DNA from: Streptomyces olindensis
GTDB taxonomy: Bacteria > Actinomycetota > Actinomycetes > Streptomycetales > Streptomycetaceae
Direction: 5' to 3'
DNA length: 38,410 nt
Assembly: GCA_000696115.1 (NCBI GenBank)
Contig: JJOH01000037.1
Coordinates: 1-38,410, forward strand
Below the pieces are notes generated by a model. It was not told the DNA's origin. It saw nothing but the letters and a program-made list of their open reading frames with translations, and did not search any database. Of this stretch, positions 1 to 9,745 are shown piece after piece. The number at the start of each line of letters is the position of its first letter. The first letter of the stretch is position 1. The translations under genes and the position numbers were made by a program.

Positions 1-218
1 ATCCCCACCACCCACCCGGCCGGCAGGTCCAGCGTCAGCGCCGCCGTGCCCCAGGCCGCCAGGGCGGGTGGGACGAGTCGCAGGTCCGTGGGGCCTTCCT
101 GGCGTGGCCGGGCGACGCCGAGCCGGTGGCCGGAGGAGGCGTGCACGGGCGACCGGGCGGGGCGGGCCTCGGACGCGACCTCGCCCGGACGCTGCGGCGT
201 GTCGAGGGCGCCCCTCAT
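1..218 (-). CDS. comEC: ComEC-type DNA uptake channel, N-terminal fragment
   Basis: Partial gene: only the first 72 codons lie in the window and the frame is open through the left edge. It starts at an ATG overlapping the stop of comEA (ATGA, 4 bases), so the two are translationally coupled. The visible protein has a polar N-terminus followed by a segment reading LRLVPPALAAWG and TAALTLDLPAGWVVG, which begins the hydrophobic membrane region expected of ComEC/Rec2 proteins. ComEC forms the inner-membrane pore that passes single-stranded DNA in transformable bacteria; in Streptomyces the pair is conserved although natural competence is not established. The call rests mainly on the comEA partner and the membrane-like start. 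Confidence 0.8.
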   Translation of the reverse strand, partial: MRGALDTPQRPGEVASEARPARSPVHASSGHRLGVARPRQEGPTDLRLVPPALAAWGTAALTLDLPAGWVVG

Positions 219-1300
219 GGCCGTACGAGGTTCCGCAGGTCGGCGAAGCGGCGGTCGCCGATGCCGTTCACCTCGCGCAGCTCGTCCACGGTACGGAAGC
301 CGCCGTGCCGCGTGCGGTAGTCGATGATGTGCTGCGCCAGCACCGGGCCGACGCCCGGGAGCGTGTCGAGCTGGTCGGGGGTGGCCGTGTTGAGGGAGAC
401 CGGTGCCACCGGCGTCGCGCCACCCGCCGCCGCACCGGCCGGGCCGCCGACGGGTGCACCGCCCGCCCCCGCCCCCGGGGCCGGAGCCGGGCCGCCGACG
501 ATCACCTGCTCGCCGTCCACGAGGAAGCGGGCGCGGTTGAGACCGTCGGTGTCCGTGCCGGGTTTCACCCCGCCTGCCGCGCTCAGCGCGTCCGCGACGC
601 GCGAGCCGGCCGGCAGCCGGTGGATGCCGGGTTCACGGACCTTGCCGCCGACGTCCACGACGATCTCGGCCGCCCCCGCTTCCACCGGCCCGGCAGACGC
701 CCCGGGAGCACTCGGCGTGCGCTCCTCCCCTGCCTGCCCGCTCTCCTCCCGCTGCCCGTAGGGCACCGCCGCCCGCACCACCTCGGGCGGCCGCACGGAC
801 TGGGTCCGCCCGGCCCAGAAGTGCTGCACGGCGAACGCCGCCGCGACGACCAGCACCACCGTCAGGGCGAGCACGCTCCGCCGCTCCAGGCCGCACCTCG
901 CCTGCACCCACAGCGGCATACGCTCCCGCAGCGCGAGCCCGGCCCGCTCCCGCCAGGAACCCTCCGCGGCACGGTCGGCCTCGCCCTCCGCCGCGACCGG
1001 CAGGGCGGCGACGGGCTCTCCATCCGGCCGGGGAGCCGCCTCGCGCCGTGCCCCACCGACACCCCTGGAACCGGGCGGCCCCTGCCCCGACTCCCGCCGC
1101 TCCCCGGCCCGTTCCACCGGCTCGGCATGCTCGCCGAACAACACCCCGGCGCGCCTGCGGAGTTCCTCCGCCGAGGCGTGCCGCTGCCGCGCCCGCCCGT
1201 GTGCGCCGGGCCGGCGATGACGGACACGGCCGTCGGACGCGGGCGCACGGCCCGGCCCGCTGGTCGCAGTCGCTGTGCGTGAACGTGATCGAAGTGCCAT
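215..1300 (-). CDS. comEA: ComEA-like DNA-binding protein (SLBB + helix-hairpin-helix)
   Basis: 361 aa from the ATG at 1300; the frame is open 20 codons further upstream, but that extension has no family-like sequence. Order of parts: basic and acidic disordered N-terminus (1-140), one membrane helix (about 142-164, LALTVVLVVAAAFAV), a short linker, an SLBB domain (about 213-268), a Gly/Ala/Pro linker, and a C-terminal double helix-hairpin-helix domain (about 302-360) with the typical LNTATPDQLDTLPGVGPVLA and VNGIG turns. ComEA binds double-stranded DNA outside the membrane and hands it to ComEC, which is encoded next. The 140-residue cytoplasmic N-terminus is longer than in Bacillus ComEA, a common actinobacterial feature. 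Confidence 0.93.
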   Translation of the reverse strand: MALRSRSRTATATSGPGRAPASDGRVRHRRPGAHGRARQRHASAEELRRRAGVLFGEHAEPVERAGERRESGQGPPGSRGVGGARREAAPRPDGEPVAALPVAAEGEADRAAEGSWRERAGLALRERMPLWVQARCGLERRSVLALTVVLVVAAAFAVQHFWAGRTQSVRPPEVVRAAVPYGQREESGQAGEERTPSAPGASAGPVEAGAAEIVVDVGGKVREPGIHRLPAGSRVADALSAAGGVKPGTDTDGLNRARFLVDGEQVIVGGPAPAPGAGAGGAPVGGPAGAAAGGATPVAPVSLNTATPDQLDTLPGVGPVLAQHIIDYRTRHGGFRTVDELREVNGIGDRRFADLRNLVRP

Positions 1301-1374
1301 GCGACGAGGATCGGCCACTTCGGCCCAACCGCGATGATCTTGGTCAATTCCCGGGGACAACCCACCGGTTGTGG

Positions 1375-1403
1375 AAAACTCCGCCCCTCACACGGGTGAG
1401 GGG
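1375..1403 (-). terminator. Intrinsic terminator after the degV-like gene
   Basis: A 7-bp perfect stem (CCCCTCA/TGAGGGG, 1384-1403) with a 6-base loop, followed on the minus strand by a short AGTTTT tract. It sits 17 bases past the degV-like stop and separates that gene from comEA. Confidence 0.75.
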
Positions 1404-1419
1404 AGCCCCGCTGCAACGT

Positions 1420-2265
1420 TCACCGCGGCGAAACCACCACGCCCAGCAGCCCGGGTCCCGTATGCGCCCCGATCACCGCCCCGACCTCGCTGACATGCAG
1501 ATCGGCCAGCCCGGACACCCGGGCCCGCAGCCGGTCGGCGAGGGCCGACGCCCGGTCCGGGGCGGCGAGATGGTGGACGGCGACATCGACCTGGGCGCTG
1601 CCCGCGCGCTCGGCGGCGATCTCCTCCAGCCGGGCGATCGCCTTGGACGCGGTCCGCACCTTCTCCAGCGGCTCGATGCGGCCGTCGGCCAGTTGCAGCA
1701 GCGGCTTCACCGCGAGCGCCGAGCCCAGCAGGGCCTGCGCGGCACCGATGCGGCCGCCCCGGCGCAGGTAGTCGAGGGTGTCGACGTAGAAGTAGGCGGA
1801 CGTGCCCGCGGCCCTCTTCTCGGCGGCCGTCACGGCCTCGTCCACCGTGCCGCCCGACTCCGCGGCCTCCGCGGCGGAGAGCGCGCAGAACCCGAGCGCC
1901 ATCGCGATCATGCCGGTGTCCACCACCCGTACCGGCACCGGCGCCTGCCGCGCGGCGACGACGGCCGCGTCGTACGTGCCGGAGAGCTCGGCGGAGAGGT
2001 GGAGGGAGACGATGCCGGTGGCGCCGGACTCGGCGACCCTGCGGTACGTCTCCTCGAAGACCGCGGGACTGGGCCGCGAGGTCGTCACCGGGCGCCGCTT
2101 CTGCAAAGCCTGGGCGAGGGCGCGGGTCGAGATCTCGGTGCCCTCCTCCAGCGCCCGGTCGCCGAGGACCACGGTCAGAGGCACCGCTGTGATGCCATGA
2201 CGCTCCATCGTCCGGGCCGGCAGGTAGGCCGTTGAATCGGTGACGATCGCGACATGGCGGGACAT
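1420..2265 (-). CDS. DegV family fatty-acid-binding protein
   Basis: 281 aa, the full length usual for DegV proteins. The N-terminus reads HVAIVTDSTAYLP, the DegV opening in which the DST motif contacts the lipid head group. Further landmarks are PLTVVLG, TSRPSP, SGTYDAAVVAA, VVDTGMIAMALGF and YVDTLDYLRRGGRIG, all characteristic. Family members bind a single fatty acid; in Firmicutes the FakB type presents it to the FakA kinase, but no fakA is visible nearby, so the partner is unknown. No Shine-Dalgarno sequence precedes the start; instead TAACCT lies 7 bases before the ATG, compatible with a leaderless mRNA. Confidence 0.92.
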   Translation of the reverse strand: MSRHVAIVTDSTAYLPARTMERHGITAVPLTVVLGDRALEEGTEISTRALAQALQKRRPVTTSRPSPAVFEETYRRVAESGATGIVSLHLSAELSGTYDAAVVAARQAPVPVRVVDTGMIAMALGFCALSAAEAAESGGTVDEAVTAAEKRAAGTSAYFYVDTLDYLRRGGRIGAAQALLGSALAVKPLLQLADGRIEPLEKVRTASKAIARLEEIAAERAGSAQVDVAVHHLAAPDRASALADRLRARVSGLADLHVSEVGAVIGAHTGPGLLGVVVSPR

Positions 2266-2272
2266 GAGCTGG

Positions 2273-2278
2273 AGGTTA
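2273..2278 (-). promoter_or_regulatory. Candidate -10 hexamer, possibly leaderless degV-like mRNA
   Basis: TAACCT on the minus strand, 7 bases before the ATG at 2265. It fits TANNNT, but no good -35 hexamer is seen upstream. Confidence 0.35.
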
Positions 2279-2337
2279 CCTGGCGTAGTGCCCGTGCGGC
2301 AGCCCGGCCCCTCGGCCCCGCCGCGCGCGTGGCCGGA

Positions 2338-3075
2338 TCAAGTGGTGCTCTCGGGGCGGGGTTTCTTCTGCCAGGGGTAGGTGGGACGCGGCCCCGGCGG
2401 GGTGATGGCGGGCCGTGTCGGCTCGGGCGCCGGGCTCGACTGCGGGGTCTCCGGCCAGGTCTGCCCGGCCGTGGCGGCGTCGGCGGCGGGGGCCTCGGGC
2501 CAGGGCGGCGGGGTGGTCCGGGACTCCGGAGGCGTCGCCCAGTGCCGTAGCGCGCCGGCTTCCACGTCGATCTGCGCGCTGAGCGTGTCCAGGTCGTCCT
2601 CGGCGAAGCGGCGGGCGCGGTCGCGGGCCGCCCAGCGCAGCGAGTCCGCGGACCGGGTGATGCGCTCGGTGCGCTCGCGCAGCTCGGGCAGCCGCTCGGC
2701 GAGCGCGGTGCGGTCCGGCTCGGACTCCAGGCGCTTGAGCTCGTCGTCCAGCTCGTGCCCGTGCGCGCTGAGGCGTTCGAAGAGGCCCAGGGACTCCTTC
2801 AGGGACGCGTCCTCGGCGACGGCCGCGTGCAGCGCGTCCTGCGTGGCCCGCATCGACGTGCGCAGGGTGAGCCGGAGCTGGGCCAGTTCGCCGGCGGCGC
2901 CGGGCTGGGCGAAGGACTTGGCCCGCAGGGTGTGGTCCTCGACCGTGCGGCGGGCCTGGGTGATGCCGCGGTCCACGCCGCGCTTGGCGGCACCGACGAC
3001 CTTCACGGTCGCGTAGGCGCCGAGCCCGAGAAGGAGCACGAAGAGCAGGGCGAATACTGCGATCACTGCTTCCAC
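2338..3075 (-). CDS. Conserved small membrane-anchored coiled-coil protein
   Basis: 245 aa from a GTG at 3075 preceded by a strong GAGGAGGAG ribosome site. Residues 3-30 are one hydrophobic helix (AVIAVFALLFVLLLGLGAYA) with no cleavage motif, so it is probably an N-terminal anchor. Residues 30-170 are charged and helical, with heptad-like Leu/Arg/Glu patterns suggesting coiled coil (LKESLGLFERLSAHGHELDD and following). The last 75 residues are Pro/Ala/Thr-rich and likely disordered. I recognise no enzyme motif. It stands between leuS and the degV-like gene on the same strand, with terminator hairpins after leuS, so it is probably its own unit. Function unknown. Confidence 0.8.
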   Translation of the reverse strand: MEAVIAVFALLFVLLLGLGAYATVKVVGAAKRGVDRGITQARRTVEDHTLRAKSFAQPGAAGELAQLRLTLRTSMRATQDALHAAVAEDASLKESLGLFERLSAHGHELDDELKRLESEPDRTALAERLPELRERTERITRSADSLRWAARDRARRFAEDDLDTLSAQIDVEAGALRHWATPPESRTTPPPWPEAPAADAATAGQTWPETPQSSPAPEPTRPAITPPGPRPTYPWQKKPRPESTT

Positions 3076-3135
3076 CGGCTCCTCCTCGGAATGTCGCGTG
3101 ACACCTCACGTCGCTCTTCAACGGTAAACGCAACA

Positions 3136-3199
3136 GGCAGGTCCGGAGTTCCAGAAAGACCCCGAACCTGCCCGTAGGGGACCACCCCGAGAGTGGTCC
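3136..3199 (-). terminator. Two consecutive terminator hairpins after leuS
   Basis: Directly downstream of leuS on the minus strand are a GGACCAC/GTGGTCC stem (3179-3199) and then a larger hairpin closed by GGCAGGT/ACCTGCC (about 3136-3172) followed by TGTTGCGTTT. Confidence 0.65.
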
Positions 3200-3212
3200 G
3201 CAGTCCCTCGCG

Positions 3213-6086
<2,874 letters not shown>

Positions 6087-6140
6087 GATCCTCAAAGCTC
6101 CATCGATCGTCTCTGCCTGCGGCTGTGTGGTTCGAGAAAC

Positions 6141-6166
6141 GAAAAATCCCCTCGCACAGGAGGGGA
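6141..6166 (-). terminator. Attenuator terminator in the leuS leader
   Basis: On the minus strand a 7-bp perfect stem (TCCCCTC/GAGGGGA) with a 6-base loop is followed immediately by five T residues. It lies 55 bases before the leuS ATG and 48 bases after the leader-peptide stop. A second hairpin, CCGGCCAC/GTGGCCGG (6180-6207), lies between leader peptide and terminator. Codons 11-12 of the leader can pair with bases at the terminator foot (6217-6223 with 6168-6174), giving candidate alternative folds. Confidence 0.85.
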
Positions 6167-6213
6167 CGCCGCGCCGATTCCGGCCACTCGACTCGTCCGG
6201 TGGCCGGGACTGA

Positions 6214-6252
6214 TCAGCGCGGCCCGCTAAGCAGAAGGCGTACGGCACGCAT
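6214..6252 (-). CDS. Leader peptide of leuS (Leu-Leu-Leu)
   Basis: Twelve codons plus TGA, reading MRAVRLLLSGPR. Codons 6-8 are CTT CTG CTT. CTT is rare in high-GC Streptomyces genes, which makes the tract sensitive to the supply of charged tRNA-Leu. No Shine-Dalgarno site precedes the ATG; TACCCT stands exactly 6 bases upstream, so the transcript would begin at or next to the ATG and be translated as a leaderless message. Attenuators of this class have been predicted upstream of leuS in some streptomycetes by comparative genomics; here all parts are visible in the sequence. Confidence 0.82.
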   Translation of the reverse strand: MRAVRLLLSGPR

Positions 6253-6258
6253 GGCGTT

Positions 6259-6264
6259 AGGGTA
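6259..6264 (-). promoter_or_regulatory. -10 hexamer of the leuS leader transcript
   Basis: TACCCT on the minus strand, 6 bases before the leader-peptide ATG, matching TANNNT and placing the start of transcription at the ATG. No clear -35 box is seen in the GC-rich upstream bases. Confidence 0.55.
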
Positions 6265-6339
6265 CCGCAGGCCCCCAGCGCGCCGCGACGCGCTTCCGGT
6301 GGGCCGTCTCGATGCCGAAAAGCTGAACCAGGGTCAAAA

Positions 6340-6354
6340 GTTACTTCGCGTAAC
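6340..6354. promoter_or_regulatory. Palindromic operator-like site GTTAC-N5-GTAAC
   Basis: GTTACTTCGCGTAAC is a perfect 5-bp inverted repeat with a 5-base centre, in an unusually AT-rich stretch (about 6330-6420) between the divergent leuS leader and the cytochrome b operon. It is 137 bases upstream of the plus-strand upstream ORF. A regulator site for that operon is plausible; the protein is unknown. TAGAGT at 6442-6447 is a possible -10 box downstream of it. Confidence 0.4.
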
Positions 6355-6490
6355 AGTCGCTAAGGGACATCACAACAACCACATTGTCCTTTGATAACAA
6401 CGCAATAACTCAAACCTCGTACCCATCGGTATGGCTCCGCTTAGAGTGCGGCAGCGGGACCGCTTTCCCGAACCGCTCGGAGTTGCCCCC

Positions 6491-6556
6491 ATGAACCCTC
6501 ATCGCAGTACCGCCCCACTCGCCCCGCTCGTCGGGACTCGGGGAGGCAGGCCGTGA
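6491..6556 (+). CDS. Short upstream ORF coupled to the cytochrome b gene
   Basis: 21 codons (MNPHRSTAPLAPLVG and six more residues) starting at an ATG with GGAG 8 bases upstream and ending in a TGA that overlaps the GTG start of the next gene (GTGA). The same GTGA overlap links the next two genes, so translation could be coupled through all three frames. The peptide is Pro/Arg/Gly-rich, has no membrane segment and no recognisable motif; it may act only by delivering ribosomes. Conservation in other streptomycetes would decide whether it is a gene. Confidence 0.5.
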   Translation: MNPHRSTAPLAPLVGTRGGRP

Positions 6557-7818
6557 ACCCCTACGACTCCACGGCAGACGACTCCTTCGCCGAGTTCCTC
6601 AACTTCGGTGCGGGTGTGCTGTCCCTCGTGTGCCTGACCGCCTCGGTGATCTGGGGCCTGGTCGCCCAGGACCGGATCCTGCTCGACGCGCGCAGGCGCA
6701 TCCTGGCGCAGGCCGTGCACCGGACCACGGCCGTCGCCTCGATCCTCTTCCTGCTGGTGCACATCGGGGTGAAGCTGGCCCTGGCCCACACCTCGTGGGT
6801 CGCCGTCGTGATCCCCTTCGGGCTGCTGCTCACCGACGACGAGCTGGTCGCGGGCAGGTCGTTCCTGATCGGCCTGGGCACCCTGGCGGGCATGCTCATG
6901 ATCTTCGTGGGCATCACCGGCGTACTGCGCAACCGCTTCGCGTCCCCCGCGCCGGTCGCGGCCCGCTGGCGGGCCATGCACATGCTGGCCTACCCGGCCT
7001 GGTGCGCCGCCCTCGTGCACGGCCTCTACGCGGGTCGCGCGGCGAAGCCGATCTTCGTGATCCTGTACTGCCTGTCCCTGGCCGGGGTGGCCGGAGCCCT
7101 CGCGCTGCGCGCGGCTCCGCGCCCGGTCAAGCGCAAGGTGGCCGACAAGATCGCCGCGCTCATCGGGCCCGGCGAGGGCCAGGGCCGCAGGGACCTGGAG
7201 GAGAGCCGCGCCCGGGCGAGCGCCGGCTCCGCGCTGCCCGGCTACGAGGGCCGGGGCACGTCCGCGAGGGCCTCGGCGTCCCCGTCGGCGCCGCTGTACG
7301 AGAAGGCGGAGCGCCCCGCCGCGCCCCAGGAGCCGGTGAGCGGCTTCGCCGCGGCCTACCGCGCCGTCTCGGGCCCGCCGCGGGACCAGGCCTTCGCGCC
7401 CGGTCCGGCCACCCGCATGGAGCTGCCGCTGGACATGCAGCCCACCGAGACCATCCCGACCGTGGACGGTCCTTCCAGCACCTCCGGCAACTGGCCGATC
7501 CCGTCCCCGCCGCCGGTCGGCGAGGCCCCGCCGTCGGCCTACGACCCGCTCCAGGACACGGGCTTCAACATCCCGCCCTACGACCCCCTGCAGGACACCG
7601 GACAAAGCATCCCGGCCTATGGCAATTCAGGCGCCTCCGGCTATGGATCGAGTGACGTGTACGACACGGGTGAGACGAACGCCGTCTACGACACGTACTA
7701 CCCGAACGACACGTACAACAGCGGTCCCGCCACTGAAACACTGCCCGGTGCGTCCTACGACTTCGACGCACCGGGATCGGGCGAACCTTGGAACACGCCT
7801 TCCGGAGGCTTTAAGTGA
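6553..7818 (+). CDS. Ferric-reductase-like cytochrome b with disordered tail
   Basis: 421 aa from a GTG with GGGAGG 6 bases upstream. Residues 1-190 form about six membrane helices (14-38, 55-78, 82-95, 103-126, 140-160, 166-187). Two His pairs lie in helices: H56/H70 and H143/H156, the spacing expected of the bis-haem ferric-reductase-domain fold (YedZ/MsrQ, NOX, FRE). Unlike those enzymes there is no fused FAD/NAD domain; the next gene, overlapping by 4 bases, supplies a NuoF-like flavoprotein-ferredoxin. Residues 205-421 are a Pro/Ser/Tyr/Asp-rich, probably cytoplasmic disordered tail with a tandem YDPLQDTG repeat. Inference: it takes electrons from the flavoprotein and passes them across the membrane to an unknown acceptor. 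Confidence 0.75.
   Translation: MNPYDSTADDSFAEFLNFGAGVLSLVCLTASVIWGLVAQDRILLDARRRILAQAVHRTTAVASILFLLVHIGVKLALAHTSWVAVVIPFGLLLTDDELVAGRSFLIGLGTLAGMLMIFVGITGVLRNRFASPAPVAARWRAMHMLAYPAWCAALVHGLYAGRAAKPIFVILYCLSLAGVAGALALRAAPRPVKRKVADKIAALIGPGEGQGRRDLEESRARASAGSALPGYEGRGTSARASASPSAPLYEKAERPAAPQEPVSGFAAAYRAVSGPPRDQAFAPGPATRMELPLDMQPTETIPTVDGPSSTSGNWPIPSPPPVGEAPPSAYDPLQDTGFNIPPYDPLQDTGQSIPAYGNSGASGYGSSDVYDTGETNAVYDTYYPNDTYNSGPATETLPGASYDFDAPGSGEPWNTPSGGFK
7540..7617 (+). repeat. Two tandem 39-base units encoding YDPLQDTG repeats
   Basis: Codons 330-342 and 343-355 of the cytochrome b gene both begin YDPLQDTG and continue FNIPP or QSIPA. DNA copies differ at several third positions, so the repeat is kept at protein level. 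Confidence 0.75.
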
Positions 7819-9428
7819 ACGAGGCCCTGCCCGACGTACCCGAAGTCCGCGTGGTCGGTCTTCCCCAGCTCACGTCAGGCTTCGACCTTGTCGATCGGCT
7901 CGATCTGCCCATGCACCTGAAGGTGCACGGGCCGCTCGAGCCGATGGGCGGTGAGCAGCTCGCGCAGCTCGCCGAACGCATCAACCTGAAGGGCCGCGGC
8001 GGCGCGGGCTTCCCCTTCCACAAGAAGCTGCGCTCGGTCGCCGAAGCGGCGATCAAGCGCGGCGTCCGGCCGGTCGTCGTGGTGAACGGCAGCGAGGACG
8101 AACCGGCCTGCCGCAAGGACACGGTGCTGATCAACCGTGCCCCGCACCTGATCCTGGACGGCGCGCTGCTGTGCGCCGAGGCCCTGGGTGCCCGCACGCT
8201 CGTGGTGGGGGTCACCCGTGAGTCCACACAGCGCTCCATGGAGGCCGCCCTCGCCGAACGCGGCCTCAGCAACGGCCGCCGTTCGGCGCTCCGCGCGCGC
8301 GTGCAGCGGAACCCGGTCCGCATGGTCACCGGCGCCGCCGCGTCGCTGATCCGCTCGATCGACGGCGGCCCCGCGGTCCCGCCCGGCCGCAAGGTCAGCG
8401 CCTCGCAGAACGGCGTCGGCGGCGCGCCCACCCTGCTGTCCAACGCCGAGACCTTCGCCCAGCTGGCGATCGCCGCCCGCATCGGCCCGGAGCGCTACGG
8501 CAACACCGGCCTGTACGACGAGCCGGGCACGGTCATGCTCACGGTCTCCGGGGCGGTCGCCCGCCCCATGGTGATCGAGGTCCCGACGGGCGTCCCGCTG
8601 CGCTACGTCCTGCAGCTGGCCGGCGCCCCGCCGGTGCCGCAGGGCGTGCTCACCGGCGGCTACCACGGCAAGTGGATCGACGCGGCGACGGTCAACGAGG
8701 CGATCGTCTCCCGCAACTCCCTGGACGCCGTGGGCGGCTCCCTGGGCGCCGGCGCGATTCTGCCGATCAGTCAGGACACCTGCCCGCTGGGCGAGTCGCT
8801 GCGGGTCGCCCAGTGGCTGGCCGAGGAGAGCGCGGGGCAGTGCGGCCCCTGCTACCTCGGCCTGCCGGCCGCGGCGCGCGGCATGGAGGACATCCTCAAC
8901 GGCGGTGGACCGGCCGCCCTGGAGGCGCTCAAGCAGGTCGCCAAGAACGTGAAGCGACGCGGCGCCTGCTCCCACCCGGACGGCTCCGCGATGTTCCTGG
9001 AGTCGACCATCAAGGCGTTCACGGACGACCTGGCGGCCCACGTCCTCGGCAACGGCTGCGGACGGCGCGTGGAGGGCGTTCTGCCGCTCTTCGAGGGCGG
9101 CAGGGCCCCTACAGGCATCCCGGGCGGCGGCGAGTCCGAGGAGAACGGCCCGAGCCGCCAGAAGATCTACGTCGACTGGACGCTGTGCCGGGGCCACGGC
9201 CTGTGCGCGGACATCCTCCCGGAGGTGTTCCAGCTGGGCGCCGACGGCTTCCCGACTGTGGCGCAGGCTCAGGTACCGCGGTACGCCGAGGCCAAGGCTC
9301 TACGCGCGGTGCGCCGCTGCCCGGCGCTGGCGCTGCGCATCGAGGAGGACACGCGCTCCGGAGGCGCCCCCTCCCGCAACCTCCCGGTGCTCTCCCAGGG
9401 CCGCGGACGCCGCGCTCTGGGCCGCTGA
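7815..9428 (+). CDS. NuoF-like flavoprotein fused to a C-terminal ferredoxin
   Basis: 537 aa from a GTG (GGAGG 6 bases upstream) overlapping the preceding stop by 4 bases. Residues 40-230 are the complex I 51-kDa FMN/NAD domain: GRGGAGFPFHKKL (FMN loop), VVVNGSEDEPACRKD (nucleotide site) and PTLLSNAETFAQLA. An SLBB region follows (about 245-320), then the iron-sulfur domain with ESAGQCGPCYLGLP (C343, C346) and C385. NuoF normally has a Cys at the place of A340, so one cluster ligand is missing. Residues 450-515 are a small ferredoxin, C458-x2-H461-x2-C464 and C502-P, like the 3Fe-4S ferredoxins that serve P450s. No other nuo genes are near, so this is not respiratory complex I. It probably moves electrons from NAD(P)H to the adjacent cytochrome b. 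Confidence 0.82.
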   Translation: MNEALPDVPEVRVVGLPQLTSGFDLVDRLDLPMHLKVHGPLEPMGGEQLAQLAERINLKGRGGAGFPFHKKLRSVAEAAIKRGVRPVVVVNGSEDEPACRKDTVLINRAPHLILDGALLCAEALGARTLVVGVTRESTQRSMEAALAERGLSNGRRSALRARVQRNPVRMVTGAAASLIRSIDGGPAVPPGRKVSASQNGVGGAPTLLSNAETFAQLAIAARIGPERYGNTGLYDEPGTVMLTVSGAVARPMVIEVPTGVPLRYVLQLAGAPPVPQGVLTGGYHGKWIDAATVNEAIVSRNSLDAVGGSLGAGAILPISQDTCPLGESLRVAQWLAEESAGQCGPCYLGLPAAARGMEDILNGGGPAALEALKQVAKNVKRRGACSHPDGSAMFLESTIKAFTDDLAAHVLGNGCGRRVEGVLPLFEGGRAPTGIPGGGESEENGPSRQKIYVDWTLCRGHGLCADILPEVFQLGADGFPTVAQAQVPRYAEAKALRAVRRCPALALRIEEDTRSGGAPSRNLPVLSQGRGRRALGR

Positions 9429-9433
9429 GCAGA

Positions 9434-9469
9434 CGTACGGCGGGTTCCCCTCGGGGAGCCCGCCGTACG
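9434..9469 (+). terminator. Hairpin right after the NuoF-like gene
   Basis: Stem CGTACGGCGGG...CCCGCCGTACG with inner TCCCC/GGGGA and a 2-base turn, starting 5 bases past the stop codon. It has no T tract. Confidence 0.65.
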
Positions 9470-9509
9470 CGTACACGGGCAGCCGTACGCGAACACGGGC
9501 GGCACACAC

Positions 9510-9547
9510 AAGAAGGCGGGCCATCCGATCGGATGGCCCGCCTTCTT
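9510..9547. terminator. 38-base perfect palindrome, bidirectional terminator
   Basis: Two exact 19-base arms (AAGAAGGCGGGCCATCCGA and its complement) meet without a spacer; the outer A/T bases give a T-rich end on both strands. It separates the plus-strand operon from the minus-strand tRNA-Ala gene. Confidence 0.85.
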
Positions 9548-9556
9548 CATCTTCTG

Positions 9557-9629
9557 TGGAGCTAAGGAGAATTGAACTCCTGACCTCCTGCATGCCATGC
9601 AGGCGCTCTACCAACTGAGCTATAGCCCC
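9557..9629 (-). tRNA. tRNA-Ala (anticodon GGC)
   Basis: 73 bases starting GGGGCTATAGCTCAGTTGG. The acceptor stem GGGGCTA/TAGCTCC contains the G3:U70 wobble that defines alanine tRNA. The anticodon arm CCTGC-ATGGCAT-GCAGG has GGC in the loop, and the T arm contains GTTCAATTC. CCA is not encoded. It is identical to the copy at 10358-10430. Confidence 0.97.
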
Positions 9630-9667
9630 TTGTTGCGTTCCGCCCGGTTTCCCCGGCGGCGACGCCA

Positions 9668-9697
9668 ACATTACTGGTCCATCGCGTCCAACACCAA
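9668..9697 (-). promoter_or_regulatory. Promoter of the first tRNA-Ala gene
   Basis: TTGGTG (9692-9697) and TAATGT (9668-9673) on the minus strand with an 18-base spacer, ending 38 bases before the tRNA 5' end. Confidence 0.55.
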
Positions 9698-9745
9698 ATC
9701 GATTTCCGCTTGCCCGATATGACCGTTTTGTCGATTCTTCGGGCG

